Shown here piece after piece: positions 1 through 7,114 of a stretch of DNA of 9,401 nt. The notes beneath the pieces are model-generated. The model saw only the letters and a list, made by a program, of their open reading frames with translations, was not told where the DNA came from and made no database searches. The number at the start of each line of letters is the position of its first letter. Position 1 is the first letter of the stretch. Made by a program: the position numbers and the translations under genes. The stretch comes from CAYNDB01 sp964395915 (GTDB taxonomy: Bacteria; Nitrospinota_A; UBA7883; JAJRTC01). The stretch is from positions 1-9,401 of the forward strand of contig CAYNDB010000099.1 of the NCBI GenBank assembly GCA_964395915.1, written 5' to 3'.

Positions 1-88
1 TGCTATTCAAATAGCGAAACCTTAAGCCCCATGAAACAAACATGCATATTATAGGCGATTTTACACTGCCGTTAAAGAGCCTCGGGTC

Positions 89-124
89 AGCCATATTTCA
101 GGTTTTATTTTTTTGAAAATGGCT
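89..124. other. Possible stem-loop in the left leader
   Basis: AGCCAT (89-94) pairs with ATGGCT (119-124), and TTTC (96-99) pairs with GAAA (115-118), leaving one bulged A at 95 and a T-rich loop at 100-114. On the plus strand the T-run is inside the loop rather than after the stem, so this is not a normal intrinsic terminator. It may be a chance structure in AT-rich DNA. Confidence 0.25.
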
Positions 125-285
125 AGAAAAGAAACTGGAATAGCCTGTAAGCTTATGAAAAGTAAAGATAACGCTAAACGTTGCAGGGGCAAAACATTAA
201 TGAAATAGAGTTTGGTCTATCCTTTTATTCAAATAAACTATTTAAAACGAACAGGCAAATATTATATTGTGTGATCTAGTCATCC

Positions 286-297
286 TGTGGCGCCACA
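286..297. promoter_or_regulatory. Perfect 12-bp palindrome, candidate operator
   Basis: TGTGGCGCCACA reads the same on both strands and lies 84 bases before the start codon of the YeeE gene. A related 12-mer, TGGCGCTCCAAA at 342-353, matches TGGCGCCACAAA (288-299) at 10 of 12 positions. A dimeric regulator could bind such a site, but no known operator is recognised and no regulator gene is present in the window. Confidence 0.25.
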
Positions 298-380
298 AAG
301 GTTTTGTCCAACCATGCGAGGGCGGCGCGCTTCACGGAAACTGGCGCTCCAAACAGATAAAATAACAAAAGGTATCAGAT

Positions 381-1520
381 ATGAAGACCTGGCAAGAGCT
401 TTTCAGGGAGCAATGGACTCCTATAACCGGCGGAGTAATGATAGCCTTTTTCAACACCATGATGTTTGCGTACGACAGTCCATGGGCTGTATATACCGGT
501 GTGCGCAACTGGGGATTGCACTTACTGGAGTTTCTTGGCGTCGGGGACGTGGCGTCCGTATCGCCATTGCAACATACAAGCTCTGTTATGAATCTTGGTT
601 TTCTCCTGGGCGCGTTTGCGGCGGCTTTGCTGGCGGGTCAGTTCGCTCTCCGCATCCCTCCGCTTCGTGAAGCGATAAAAGGCCTGATAGGCGGCGCGTT
701 GATGGGTATCGGAGCCAATTTTGCCAGAGGATGCACCATCGGGGGCTTCTACTCCTCGGTAGCGTCAATGTCCGTGAGCGGGTTATTAATGCTGGTTGGG
801 CTTTTCATCGGGGTTATCATTGGCCTTAAATATCTTCTGTGGGAAAAAAGAGGTAAATCCGGCCCTGGGAAAAGCGGCTCTGTGATAGCCGTGCCCAAGC
901 TTGTCCAGGCTCCCATAGGGCTTATCGCGTTGGGAGTGGGCGCTATATATATCCCATATAGCTACGATTTGGCGGATTACAATGAGCTTGGCGTGATTTT
1001 CGCCCTGGCCCTCGCGCTTGGTATTATAAACCAGCGTTCAAGATTCTGCGTCGTGCGCTCCCTTCGCGACCCGTTTATGCTGGGTGATGGAGAGATGACC
1101 AAAGGCCTTATCACCTCTTTGGTTGTAGTTGTAATTGGGTTTGCGGTCATCAAGTTTTTGGAGATCAGAGACCCGTTGATGGGAGTCGGCTCCACGGTTG
1201 GATGGCCTGCGATTGTTGGCGGGATCATTTTCGGTTTAGGTATGACAATTGCCGGTGGCTGCGCATCCGGCTCGCTGTGGCGCACGGGAGAAGGTCAGGT
1301 AAAGCTTATGCTTTCCTTGTTTAGCTTTGCTATTTTCTCCGGCGGGACATATGTAGTGCTAAATATAGTGTTTGGTTTTTCATATGTTAACAGGAAATTT
1401 TTACCGGACGAGCTCGACGGCTATCTGCCTTCCCTTCTGCTGTTGGGAGCAATATTTTTAATCTGGTATATTATAGTCTCATGGAACGAACGCACAGAAA
1501 AACTGGTAATCCTGAAATAG
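381..1520 (+). CDS. YeeE/YedE family sulfur (thiosulfate) transporter
   Basis: This 379-residue polytopic inner-membrane protein belongs to the YeeE/YedE family, whose characterised members (TsuA/YeeE) import thiosulfate by passing it between cysteines along the pore. The family's conserved cysteine sites are all visible: GANFARGCTIGG (C118), QRSRFCVVRS (C223) and AGGCASGSLWR (C294). They sit in or beside glycine-rich hydrophobic segments, and I count roughly nine membrane segments from residue 15 to 368. The length is normal for the long form of the family, in which two internally similar halves are fused. The start is supported by AAAAGG about 8 bases upstream of the ATG. It is the first gene of a rightward cluster, 12 bases before the DUF302 gene. 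Given the sox genes nearby, transport of thiosulfate or a persulfide group is likely, but the substrate and direction are inferred. Confidence 0.88.
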   Translation: MKTWQELFREQWTPITGGVMIAFFNTMMFAYDSPWAVYTGVRNWGLHLLEFLGVGDVASVSPLQHTSSVMNLGFLLGAFAAALLAGQFALRIPPLREAIKGLIGGALMGIGANFARGCTIGGFYSSVASMSVSGLLMLVGLFIGVIIGLKYLLWEKRGKSGPGKSGSVIAVPKLVQAPIGLIALGVGAIYIPYSYDLADYNELGVIFALALALGIINQRSRFCVVRSLRDPFMLGDGEMTKGLITSLVVVVIGFAVIKFLEIRDPLMGVGSTVGWPAIVGGIIFGLGMTIAGGCASGSLWRTGEGQVKLMLSLFSFAIFSGGTYVVLNIVFGFSYVNRKFLPDELDGYLPSLLLLGAIFLIWYIIVSWNERTEKLVILK

Positions 1521-1532
1521 CAGGTTATTGCA

Positions 1533-1949
1533 ATGGATGTAAACTCCGATATCGTTACGAGGAGTTTTGACGATGACGATTTTAGCGACACGCTGGATAT
1601 TTTTATCAAAGAGATCCAGAATAAAAATTACAGGGTAGTCAAAATCGTCAATGTCGATAACGTCAAAAACCGGACAAACCTTGTAAAAGACCTGAAAGTA
1701 GGGTTTGAGCGCTACAAAATAATAGAAATTTGCAACCTTTTTAGTTGCAACGAAATTATTTCCGCTGACTTGAGAGCGGGCGTTTTCATGCCACAGCGGT
1801 TTGCCATGTATCAGCGGCTCAACGATAAAAAAGTTTATATATCATATTTAAAACCAACGTCTTTCGCCCGCTTATTCGGATCCGGGACAATGCTTGAAGT
1901 GGCCGGGCGGATTGAGCGCGATATAGTAGCGATTCTCGATGAGTTGTAA
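1533..1949 (+). CDS. DUF302 domain protein
   Basis: This is a 138-residue soluble protein with no signal peptide or membrane segment. Residues about 45-110 carry the DUF302 pattern: a YKIIEICN segment (61-68), then a leucine-containing helix (SADLRAG, 77-83), then MPQRFAMY (86-93) and a strand ending in KP. The DUF302 function is not established; members are often found in sulfur-oxidation and redox gene neighbourhoods. Two cysteines, C67 and C72, lie close together and could bind a ligand or form a disulfide, but that is inference. The ATG follows the transporter stop by 12 bases with a short AGG upstream, so the two genes are almost certainly co-transcribed. The product probably acts in the cytoplasm, next to the inner face of the transporter. 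Confidence 0.75.
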   Translation: MDVNSDIVTRSFDDDDFSDTLDIFIKEIQNKNYRVVKIVNVDNVKNRTNLVKDLKVGFERYKIIEICNLFSCNEIISADLRAGVFMPQRFAMYQRLNDKKVYISYLKPTSFARLFGSGTMLEVAGRIERDIVAILDEL

Positions 1950-1984
1950 GTTTAAAGATCAGGTGGCTTAAAAAAAATCAAACG

Positions 1985-3574
1985 ATGATAACTTTTTTCA
2001 AACCGGCCGTCTTCTCTCTCCTTTTTACATGTTCCGTTCTATCCGCTGATGCGTTCACGCATCATAAGTTACCTGTAAAGTTTCTTGAATATGAAGCGAA
2101 ATCGCTTGCGCTGGCTAAAAAGAGCGATAAACCGGTATTTATGCTTTTCTCGGCGGAGTGGTGTTACTGGTGCAAAGTCTTTGAAGAAGAGGCCATGCAG
2201 GATGAGCAGGTAACCAAATACCTTAGTGAAAATTATATCAACGTTTTCGTGGACGCCGATATCAGAAGCGATCTTCTCATGACTTTCGGGGTTACCCTTT
2301 TGCCTTACGTGGTTTTTCTCAAACCGGACGGGACTATTTTTTCCAAGTATGGCGGCACGTTGGGCGTTGAAGACTTTTTGGAGCTGATAAAAATAGTTCG
2401 CAAAGATGTTAAGTCAGGGAAAAGCCCGATACAGGAAGGTGGATGGGCCGAGGGATACACTCCCCCTGAGAAGTTGGATCCTGAAAAGCTGAAATCGTTC
2501 GGCAAAGATTTTGTTGATACGGCGTTTGACGGGTTCGATATGGAAGAATACGGTTTGGGTGGTGGTCCCAAAACATTCATGCCGCTTACTTTCCTATACC
2601 TTATGGGGCATGGAGACAAAGACAGTAAAAAGGAAAGCCTCGATTTTGCAAAGGCGACGATGGAGAAGGCGACAGACAATATTTACGATCCATACGAAGG
2701 CGGTTTTTTCCGGTATGCGGAAACAAGAGGCTGGAATATCCCGCATTTCGAAAAAATGGTGGACACAAACGCCGCTGCGATATTGATGGCGCTGAAGGTG
2801 AACGCAGACGCTCCTTCCGGCAAGCTTAGAGAAGCGGCCAAAAACACTATAGGATATATGTCATCGAAGCTTTACGACGAGGGGATAGGGTCGTTTATGA
2901 GCTTTCAGGAGGCGGATGAGCTGTATTATCGGGGGGATATGGACAGGCGTAAAATGTCCGACCAGCCTGTTATAGTGAAAAAGATTTTTACGGACAGGCT
3001 TGCAATTGCGTTGATATATCTGCTTGACGCTTTCCCATATCTTAATGATGCGGCTTTCAAGAAAAAAATAGAAAGCTCGGTAGCTTTCCTTGCGGCGATG
3101 GCCGAAACGGAAGGGGAAATTTATCATTACTATTCAATCAAGGATTCAAAATGGAGTGTGAGTGGAAAGCTTTCAGACTATGCGTCCCTCTCCCTGCTTT
3201 TTTCAAAAGCATATACGGTTTTGAAAAAGGATCGTTATCTGAAGCTTGCAAAACATACTTTGGAAAACACTTCCAAGCGGTTTTATAGCGCAAAATCAAA
3301 AATATTTTATGAGAAAAATCCTCTCAAAACCATTGGTGAAATAGAAAAACTACTGGAACTCAATGCGATGGTAATTCTGGCTTGGCAGGAAACGCCGGAG
3401 CTTGAACCGGATGCAAAACATCAGGAAATTGTAGAAGGGGTGATGACATATTTCTCCGGGCTGGGAGAAATATTGACCGAAAAGGCATGGGGAGCCAAGG
3501 ATCTTCGTTTTTTGGAAAAATATGGACGGTTCCTCACCGCGGTCGATAATTACCTGGCAATAAGCTCCAAATGA
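1985..3574 (+). CDS. Secreted thioredoxin-fold protein with YyaL-like C-terminal region
   Basis: This is a 529-residue protein. Residues 1-23 form a signal peptide (hydrophobic core about 8-20, ending SADA), so the protein is periplasmic. Residues 30-140 are a thioredoxin fold with the active-site pair WCYWC (C60, C63) and the cis-proline at TLLP (P107). The remainder resembles the alpha-helical toroid of the YyaL/SSP411 (DUF255 plus six-hairpin) family: the hallmark GGFFRY (239-244) and IPHFEKM (252-258) are clear. YyaL proteins are usually longer, about 600-700 residues, and cytoplasmic, so this is a shorter, exported relative. The start lacks a good ribosome-binding site, since AGGTGG is some 20 bases away, but no later ATG would keep the signal peptide. 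Third in the rightward cluster, 35 bases after the DUF302 gene. A thiol-disulfide role towards Sox proteins, like SoxW or SoxS, is inference. Confidence 0.8.
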   Translation: MITFFKPAVFSLLFTCSVLSADAFTHHKLPVKFLEYEAKSLALAKKSDKPVFMLFSAEWCYWCKVFEEEAMQDEQVTKYLSENYINVFVDADIRSDLLMTFGVTLLPYVVFLKPDGTIFSKYGGTLGVEDFLELIKIVRKDVKSGKSPIQEGGWAEGYTPPEKLDPEKLKSFGKDFVDTAFDGFDMEEYGLGGGPKTFMPLTFLYLMGHGDKDSKKESLDFAKATMEKATDNIYDPYEGGFFRYAETRGWNIPHFEKMVDTNAAAILMALKVNADAPSGKLREAAKNTIGYMSSKLYDEGIGSFMSFQEADELYYRGDMDRRKMSDQPVIVKKIFTDRLAIALIYLLDAFPYLNDAAFKKKIESSVAFLAAMAETEGEIYHYYSIKDSKWSVSGKLSDYASLSLLFSKAYTVLKKDRYLKLAKHTLENTSKRFYSAKSKIFYEKNPLKTIGEIEKLLELNAMVILAWQETPELEPDAKHQEIVEGVMTYFSGLGEILTEKAWGAKDLRFLEKYGRFLTAVDNYLAISSK

Positions 3575-3581
3575 CAATTTT

Positions 3582-4727
3582 CTAAGGCAAGTAATAAAAC
3601 CAGACTCTTTCAATAAACAGGAACAGCCCCGCGCATAAGATCGCGGCTGAAGACCAGCGCAGAAACAGACGGTTTCCAAAACGTTTTCTAGCAAAATAAA
3701 GCGCTGGTATGATAACCGCCGCCACTATTAGCTGCCCAATTTCAATCCCAACATTAAAAGAGACCAGGGAGGTCAAAAGCTCCTTTTTCGAAACGGTGAT
3801 TTTATTTAACGCGCCCACAAAACCGAGCCCGTGAACCAGGCCGAAGATAAATGTGGCGACCCATCTTTTTCCACATTCCTTTTTCCAGATATTCTCTGCG
3901 GCCACATAAACAATCGAAAAAGCGATAAGCGGCTCTACTATATCTGACCTGATAGTGACAACTCCCAGAAACGCAAGAGCCAGGGTGATGCTGTGGGCTA
4001 CTGTAAAAGATGTGATAACCTTTGCAGTCCCCCATATGGAGGAGGTAACTAGTATGGCTGACAGCAGGAAAAGAATGTGGTCGTAACCCGTCAGAATATG
4101 CTCGACCCCTAAAACAAAAAAGCTGTGAATACGGCTGCCAATGCCCCCACCGACATGGACATCGTCTATTATAAAGTCTGGGTTACGCAGCGTCAGCGTG
4201 GCCTCACGCAGAAATTCCCTCGGGTTTTCAGGATTGGCTAGCCTTATAAACTGTATATGCTTCTCATCAAGGTCGAAAAAAAGAGAGCTTTTAAAAGATA
4301 AAGTTTTTATATTGTCCGGACATTCATAAACTATCCGGACTATTCTGTTTCCGCTAGGCTGAGGGTCTGGCCCATAAAAATTTTCAGGGTCGCAGGCGCC
4401 GCCTTGTGATGAGAGCTTAAGGCTTTCCATGAAATACTCGGAAATAAGACTTTCATCGCCTCCATACAGCCTGTTAAGCAATGATATAAGAGAAGGAGGG
4501 GCGCTTAGATAGTAGTTTGCGGTTCGCCCCTCCACGATCAATATGGAGTTGCTTACGCTTCCTATGCTTTCATGAGCCTTTGCGTCTGGCGAGAAGAAGC
4601 AGGCGGCGGCTAAAATAAAGCACAACGCCGCCGTAAGTCGAACACGCGGACGTTCAGGCTTGCGCGCGTTCGACTTGCAAACAGTTTCTATTTTGCCAAG
4701 GTGCGAATATATGTAATTACTTTCCAC
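3582..4727 (-). CDS. HupE/UreJ-type membrane protein with periplasmic N-terminal domain
   Basis: This 381-residue protein belongs to the HupE/UreJ_2 group. An export signal lies at about 29-51 (basic KPERPRVR, hydrophobic core, then DAKA|HE). A periplasmic domain spans about 52-195, with two cysteines (C112, C136) that may form a disulfide. About six membrane helices follow, carrying the family motifs GVEHILTGYDHILF (207-220), FTVAHS (241-246), AAEN (276-279) and GLVHGLGFVGAL (296-307). The family is associated with metal, mostly nickel, uptake, but this large exported subtype is not assigned a metal. The only reasonable start in frame is a GTG at 4727, which overlaps the end of the cytochrome gene by 40 bases and gives an unusually long basic leader. 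A hairpin-forming palindrome sits inside these first codons. Last gene of the leftward cluster; its role with Sox is unknown. Confidence 0.82.
   Translation of the reverse strand: MESNYIYSHLGKIETVCKSNARKPERPRVRLTAALCFILAAACFFSPDAKAHESIGSVSNSILIVEGRTANYYLSAPPSLISLLNRLYGGDESLISEYFMESLKLSSQGGACDPENFYGPDPQPSGNRIVRIVYECPDNIKTLSFKSSLFFDLDEKHIQFIRLANPENPREFLREATLTLRNPDFIIDDVHVGGGIGSRIHSFFVLGVEHILTGYDHILFLLSAILVTSSIWGTAKVITSFTVAHSITLALAFLGVVTIRSDIVEPLIAFSIVYVAAENIWKKECGKRWVATFIFGLVHGLGFVGALNKITVSKKELLTSLVSFNVGIEIGQLIVAAVIIPALYFARKRFGNRLFLRWSSAAILCAGLFLFIERVWFYYLP
4635..4676. repeat. Imperfect palindrome at the cytochrome c / hupE-like junction
   Basis: AAGTCGAAC (4635-4643) is repeated in exact inverted form as GTTCGACTT (4668-4676). 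After one mismatch, CGCG (4645-4648) pairs again with CGCG (4663-4666), leaving a loop of about 14 bases. In the minus-strand transcript the hairpin starts 11 bases after the cytochrome c stop and lies within the first codons of the HupE-type gene. There is no T-run after it, so it is more likely to affect mRNA stability or translation of the downstream gene than to terminate transcription. Confidence 0.5.
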
Positions 4728-5086
4728 ACTTCATCATCTTTAATCTTAAGCTGGAAAGGTGGCATTTCAAATTGGCCGGTCCTTATTTTCCAGAACCACT
4801 CGCCGTCTGTTTCAGCATGCGACATATCTTTATCGCTAAAGTCGGGAAGTTCAATTTGGAGGCTCATCGAAGAGGCTCCTTTGCCCTTGCCTTCAGCTCC
4901 ATGGCACTTCGCGCAATTTTCTTCGTAAATCTTTTTACCTTCAGCCACGGCTCCAGCATCCGAAGCAAACGGATTTTTTAATTTCTCGGCTCCTTCGTCT
5001 GCGGTCCAACCCGTATGTAAAGCCTCAACGCTGTTGGCGAACATTAGCGCCGCCACCCCAACAAACAGAATTACAAATTTTCGCAT
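4688..5086 (-). CDS. Secreted class I monohaem cytochrome c
   Basis: This is a 132-residue periplasmic electron carrier. Residues 1-22 form a Sec signal peptide (MRK, then a hydrophobic core, ending SVEA). The haem-binding motif CAKCH is at 58-62, and M108 in GQFEMPPF is the likely sixth ligand. The C-terminal helix DDEVWKVITYIRTL is typical of class I (c5/c6/cbb3-subunit-like) cytochromes. An upstream in-frame ATG at 5134 is possible, but the start at 5086 gives a clean signal peptide and has GGAGAG (5096-5101) 9 bases upstream. It follows soxZ by 69 bases and overlaps the HupE-type gene. It could accept electrons released when thiosulfate is bound to SoxYZ. It does not look like SoxX, and no SoxA partner is in the window, so its exact donor and acceptor are unknown. 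Confidence 0.87.
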   Translation of the reverse strand: MRKFVILFVGVAALMFANSVEALHTGWTADEGAEKLKNPFASDAGAVAEGKKIYEENCAKCHGAEGKGKGASSMSLQIELPDFSDKDMSHAETDGEWFWKIRTGQFEMPPFQLKIKDDEVWKVITYIRTLAK

Positions 5087-5108
5087 ATTACTTAACTCTC
5101 CATATTTT

Positions 5109-5127
5109 CCGGAGCAAACCGCCCCGG
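5109..5127. other. Short GC-rich hairpin in the soxZ-cytochrome gap
   Basis: In the minus-strand transcript CCGGGGC pairs with GCTCCGG, with one G-T wobble and a 5-base loop, in the 69-base gap between soxZ and the cytochrome gene. No T-run follows. It ends about 22 bases before the cytochrome start codon and may act on mRNA processing or stability. Confidence 0.3.
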
Positions 5128-5155
5128 CGCCCAAACAGTAATCCCTGAAAACATA

Positions 5156-5509
5156 TCAGGAAAATTTTATTTTTTTCTCGATTTCGGCCGACTTGTCCTC
5201 ATGGTTGGTGAAGACTATTTTAATAGGCGCCTCCTTATCCGCTTTGATTTTAAACCTGATAAGGGGATCCGGGCTTGTCGCTGAGGTCATCTGAAAGTAG
5301 GTAACCCGTTCCCCGCCATAAAACACTTCCATCAGCTTTAAATAAACCGGGGGTTTGTCACGACCAAAAATCATTTTTTCTTCGTCCACAACTTTCAAGC
5401 CTGTTGTAGAAGGATATCGTATGGTGGCGCGCACCTCTATCAGGTCTCCCTGCTTGATTTTCCTGGGGAGCTTCATCTTGGCTCGTCCAAGCTTTATCTT
5501 CCTTGCCAT
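5156..5509 (-). CDS. soxZ: SoxZ, sulfur-carrier complex subunit
   Basis: This 117-residue protein matches SoxZ, the cysteine-free partner that forms the SoxYZ carrier heterodimer for thiosulfate oxidation in the periplasm. The family pattern is visible: GDLIEVRATIRYP (21-33), a central VYLKLMEVFYGGERV segment (55-69) and the closing strands PLIRFKIKADKEAPIKIVF (82-100) with a final charged strand. It has no cysteine and no signal peptide, as expected if it is exported in complex with Tat-dependent SoxY. The usual HPMETG motif is replaced by RYPSTTG (31-37), so the protein is divergent. AAGGAG lies 9 bases before the ATG. The gene follows soxB by 16 bases. It is separated from soxY by soxB, whereas soxY and soxZ are normally adjacent. 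Confidence 0.85.
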   Translation of the reverse strand: MARKIKLGRAKMKLPRKIKQGDLIEVRATIRYPSTTGLKVVDEEKMIFGRDKPPVYLKLMEVFYGGERVTYFQMTSATSPDPLIRFKIKADKEAPIKIVFTNHEDKSAEIEKKIKFS

Positions 5510-5525
5510 TGTCTAAGTCTCCTTA

Positions 5526-7088
5526 CTATTTAATTAATTTCACGCGACTATCCAGCCTGGGCGCAATAACTTTTTTCTTTTCAATGTATTTTATGAGTTC
5601 TTCCACCGCCACTTTCGAGGTGTCCTTCACGTTTGTCGCAGCGGCTGATTTATAAAGAGAAGAGTTGGCCGTGACGATTGTGTATTTTTGCTTGGGATCA
5701 TAAGGCTTTCCACCTATTTTCAAGCTTACAACCCGTTTGCCAAACGGTTTACTTTCGTCAGCCACGATCTCCATTCCGGAAAACCGGATAAGGTCGCCAC
5801 CGAGCTGTTCATACGGATTTTCAACGACAACGTTTTCCAGGGCGGCTTCCAGAATGAACTTGATGTTGCTCCCGTTCAAAGTAAAGGTAATAGCATGTTC
5901 ATTAGTCGAGATCATTGCGTAAACATCCTCGACAGTGATGTCACCAGGAAGAATGGTCAGTCCAAATCTCCACGCCGGCGCAAAAGCTACATCCGTATTA
6001 AACATATCCCGGTATGCGTCGGTGATGAAATTGTCCATTGGGTTTTCATAAGTGGCCCGCCTGTACATCATCGTTTTGGTGCGGCCAATTATCCTTTCAA
6101 GCTTCTCCTTGAAAGGGGCGTATTCCGCCTCGATCAGCTTTTCGATTTCAGGGTCAGCGATAATATCCTTGTCTACAACGCGGATTATTTCATGTTTGAA
6201 GCTTACGATTTTTTTATCACGCACTTGCAAGTCGAGCTTGCCGAGAAATTTTCCATGGGAGCCTGCCTGCACCACGATAGTGCCGTCTATAACAGGTGGA
6301 TTATAGACATTGTCATGGGTATGAGCGCCGACGATAACATCAATGCCTTTTACTCGTGTCGGATATTTCTTGTCAACCTTAAATCCCATGTGCGACAACA
6401 TAATCACAAGATCGGGTTTATACTGTTCTTTAATTTTCTTAATCAGGGCTCTTACTTCATCCTCACGCAGGCCGAAGCTCCATTCCTTTGTATAATCCCT
6501 GTTTCCGGTTTTGGCCGTCCATTGATATGTCATCCCGATAATCGCCACCTTCAGCCCTGCTATCTCTTTGATAATATATTGCTTGAAAGCAGGATCCCCC
6601 CATTCCGTATCATACATATTGGCGGCGATAACAGGGAAATTGGATTGTTTGACCAGATTGAGGAAGACTTCGCTTGGGTAGAGAAAGTCTACATTGCCAG
6701 GAGTCATCGCGTCGTATTTTAAAGCGTTCATGACTTTTACTATGGCGGAACCCTTGGTGAAAAGCGCGACACCAGTGCCTTGCCATGTATCACCGGAGTC
6801 GAAAAGAAGCGTGCTATTGGGCGCTTCGGCGCGATATTTTTTAATTAGCGTAGCAAGGTTTGCCCATCCGCCGATTTTACCTTCCCTCTTGGCGATCTCA
6901 AGATAGTTCGTCTCTTCGATCTCCTTATGGTAGAGAGGGTTTAAGTAACCGTGTGTATCGTTTGTCCATAGAATGCGGAGACTTTTCGTTTCCGAACCTG
7001 CCTCTGCGCTGGAAATCGCAAGAAAACCTATCCCGACAACCAAAACCAGAGTCGCTATAGCGCGTCTCGCCCAACGTGATGAAAGCAT
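5526..7088 (-). CDS. soxB: SoxB, sulfate thiol esterase (metallophosphatase family)
   Basis: This 520-residue periplasmic enzyme should hydrolyse the terminal sulfone from S-sulfonated SoxY and release sulfate, using a two-metal (manganese) centre. A signal peptide covers 1-30 (ISSAEA|G). Metallophosphatase metal-ligand motifs follow in order: NDTHG (D44, H46), GDTWQG (D100), GNVDF (N132), SHMG (H233) and GAHTHD (H256, H258). The C-terminal domain has WRFGLTILPG (373-382), which matches the SoxB-type FRWG..LLPG substrate segment and separates it from plain 5'-nucleotidases. It is somewhat shorter than the usual 560 or so. As I recall, typical SoxB has GHWEF where this protein has GNVDF. AGAGG lies 9 bases before the ATG. 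The gene is 26 bases after soxY and 16 before soxZ. A 5'-nucleotidase remains the alternative, but the neighbours argue strongly for SoxB. Confidence 0.87.
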   Translation of the reverse strand: MLSSRWARRAIATLVLVVGIGFLAISSAEAGSETKSLRILWTNDTHGYLNPLYHKEIEETNYLEIAKREGKIGGWANLATLIKKYRAEAPNSTLLFDSGDTWQGTGVALFTKGSAIVKVMNALKYDAMTPGNVDFLYPSEVFLNLVKQSNFPVIAANMYDTEWGDPAFKQYIIKEIAGLKVAIIGMTYQWTAKTGNRDYTKEWSFGLREDEVRALIKKIKEQYKPDLVIMLSHMGFKVDKKYPTRVKGIDVIVGAHTHDNVYNPPVIDGTIVVQAGSHGKFLGKLDLQVRDKKIVSFKHEIIRVVDKDIIADPEIEKLIEAEYAPFKEKLERIIGRTKTMMYRRATYENPMDNFITDAYRDMFNTDVAFAPAWRFGLTILPGDITVEDVYAMISTNEHAITFTLNGSNIKFILEAALENVVVENPYEQLGGDLIRFSGMEIVADESKPFGKRVVSLKIGGKPYDPKQKYTIVTANSSLYKSAAATNVKDTSKVAVEELIKYIEKKKVIAPRLDSRVKLIK

Positions 7089-7114
7089 CTTTAATTACCT
7101 CTGAATAGACCTCT

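Larger units (their letters stand above)
1..380. other. Intergenic leader upstream of the YeeE gene, no gene seen
   Basis: I see no convincing coding sequence here. The open frame that begins near 287 runs out of frame into the transporter gene and has no family resemblance. The stretch is AT-rich up to about 280, then turns GC-rich to about 350. It contains two copies of the quasi-palindromic 10-mer TATTCAAATA (4-13 and 226-235), a hairpin-capable segment (89-124) and a perfect 12-base palindrome (286-297). I could not find a sigma-70 promoter with both boxes well matched. The upstream neighbour is outside the window. Confidence 0.6.

Noticed and set aside
287..670. A 127-codon open frame at the left, overlapping the YeeE gene
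   Set aside because: Most of it overlaps the transporter in another frame, and its translation is arginine- and glycine-rich with no recognisable domain.
5087..5134. An N-terminal extension of cytochrome c starting at 5134
   Set aside because: It would place 16 extra residues before a normal signal peptide and passes through a GC-rich hairpin; the ATG at 5086 has its own GGAGAG.
5688..6722. A 344-codon open frame on the plus strand inside soxB
   Set aside because: It is antisense to a well-supported soxB, its translation shows no family pattern, and antisense open frames of this size are common opposite conserved genes.
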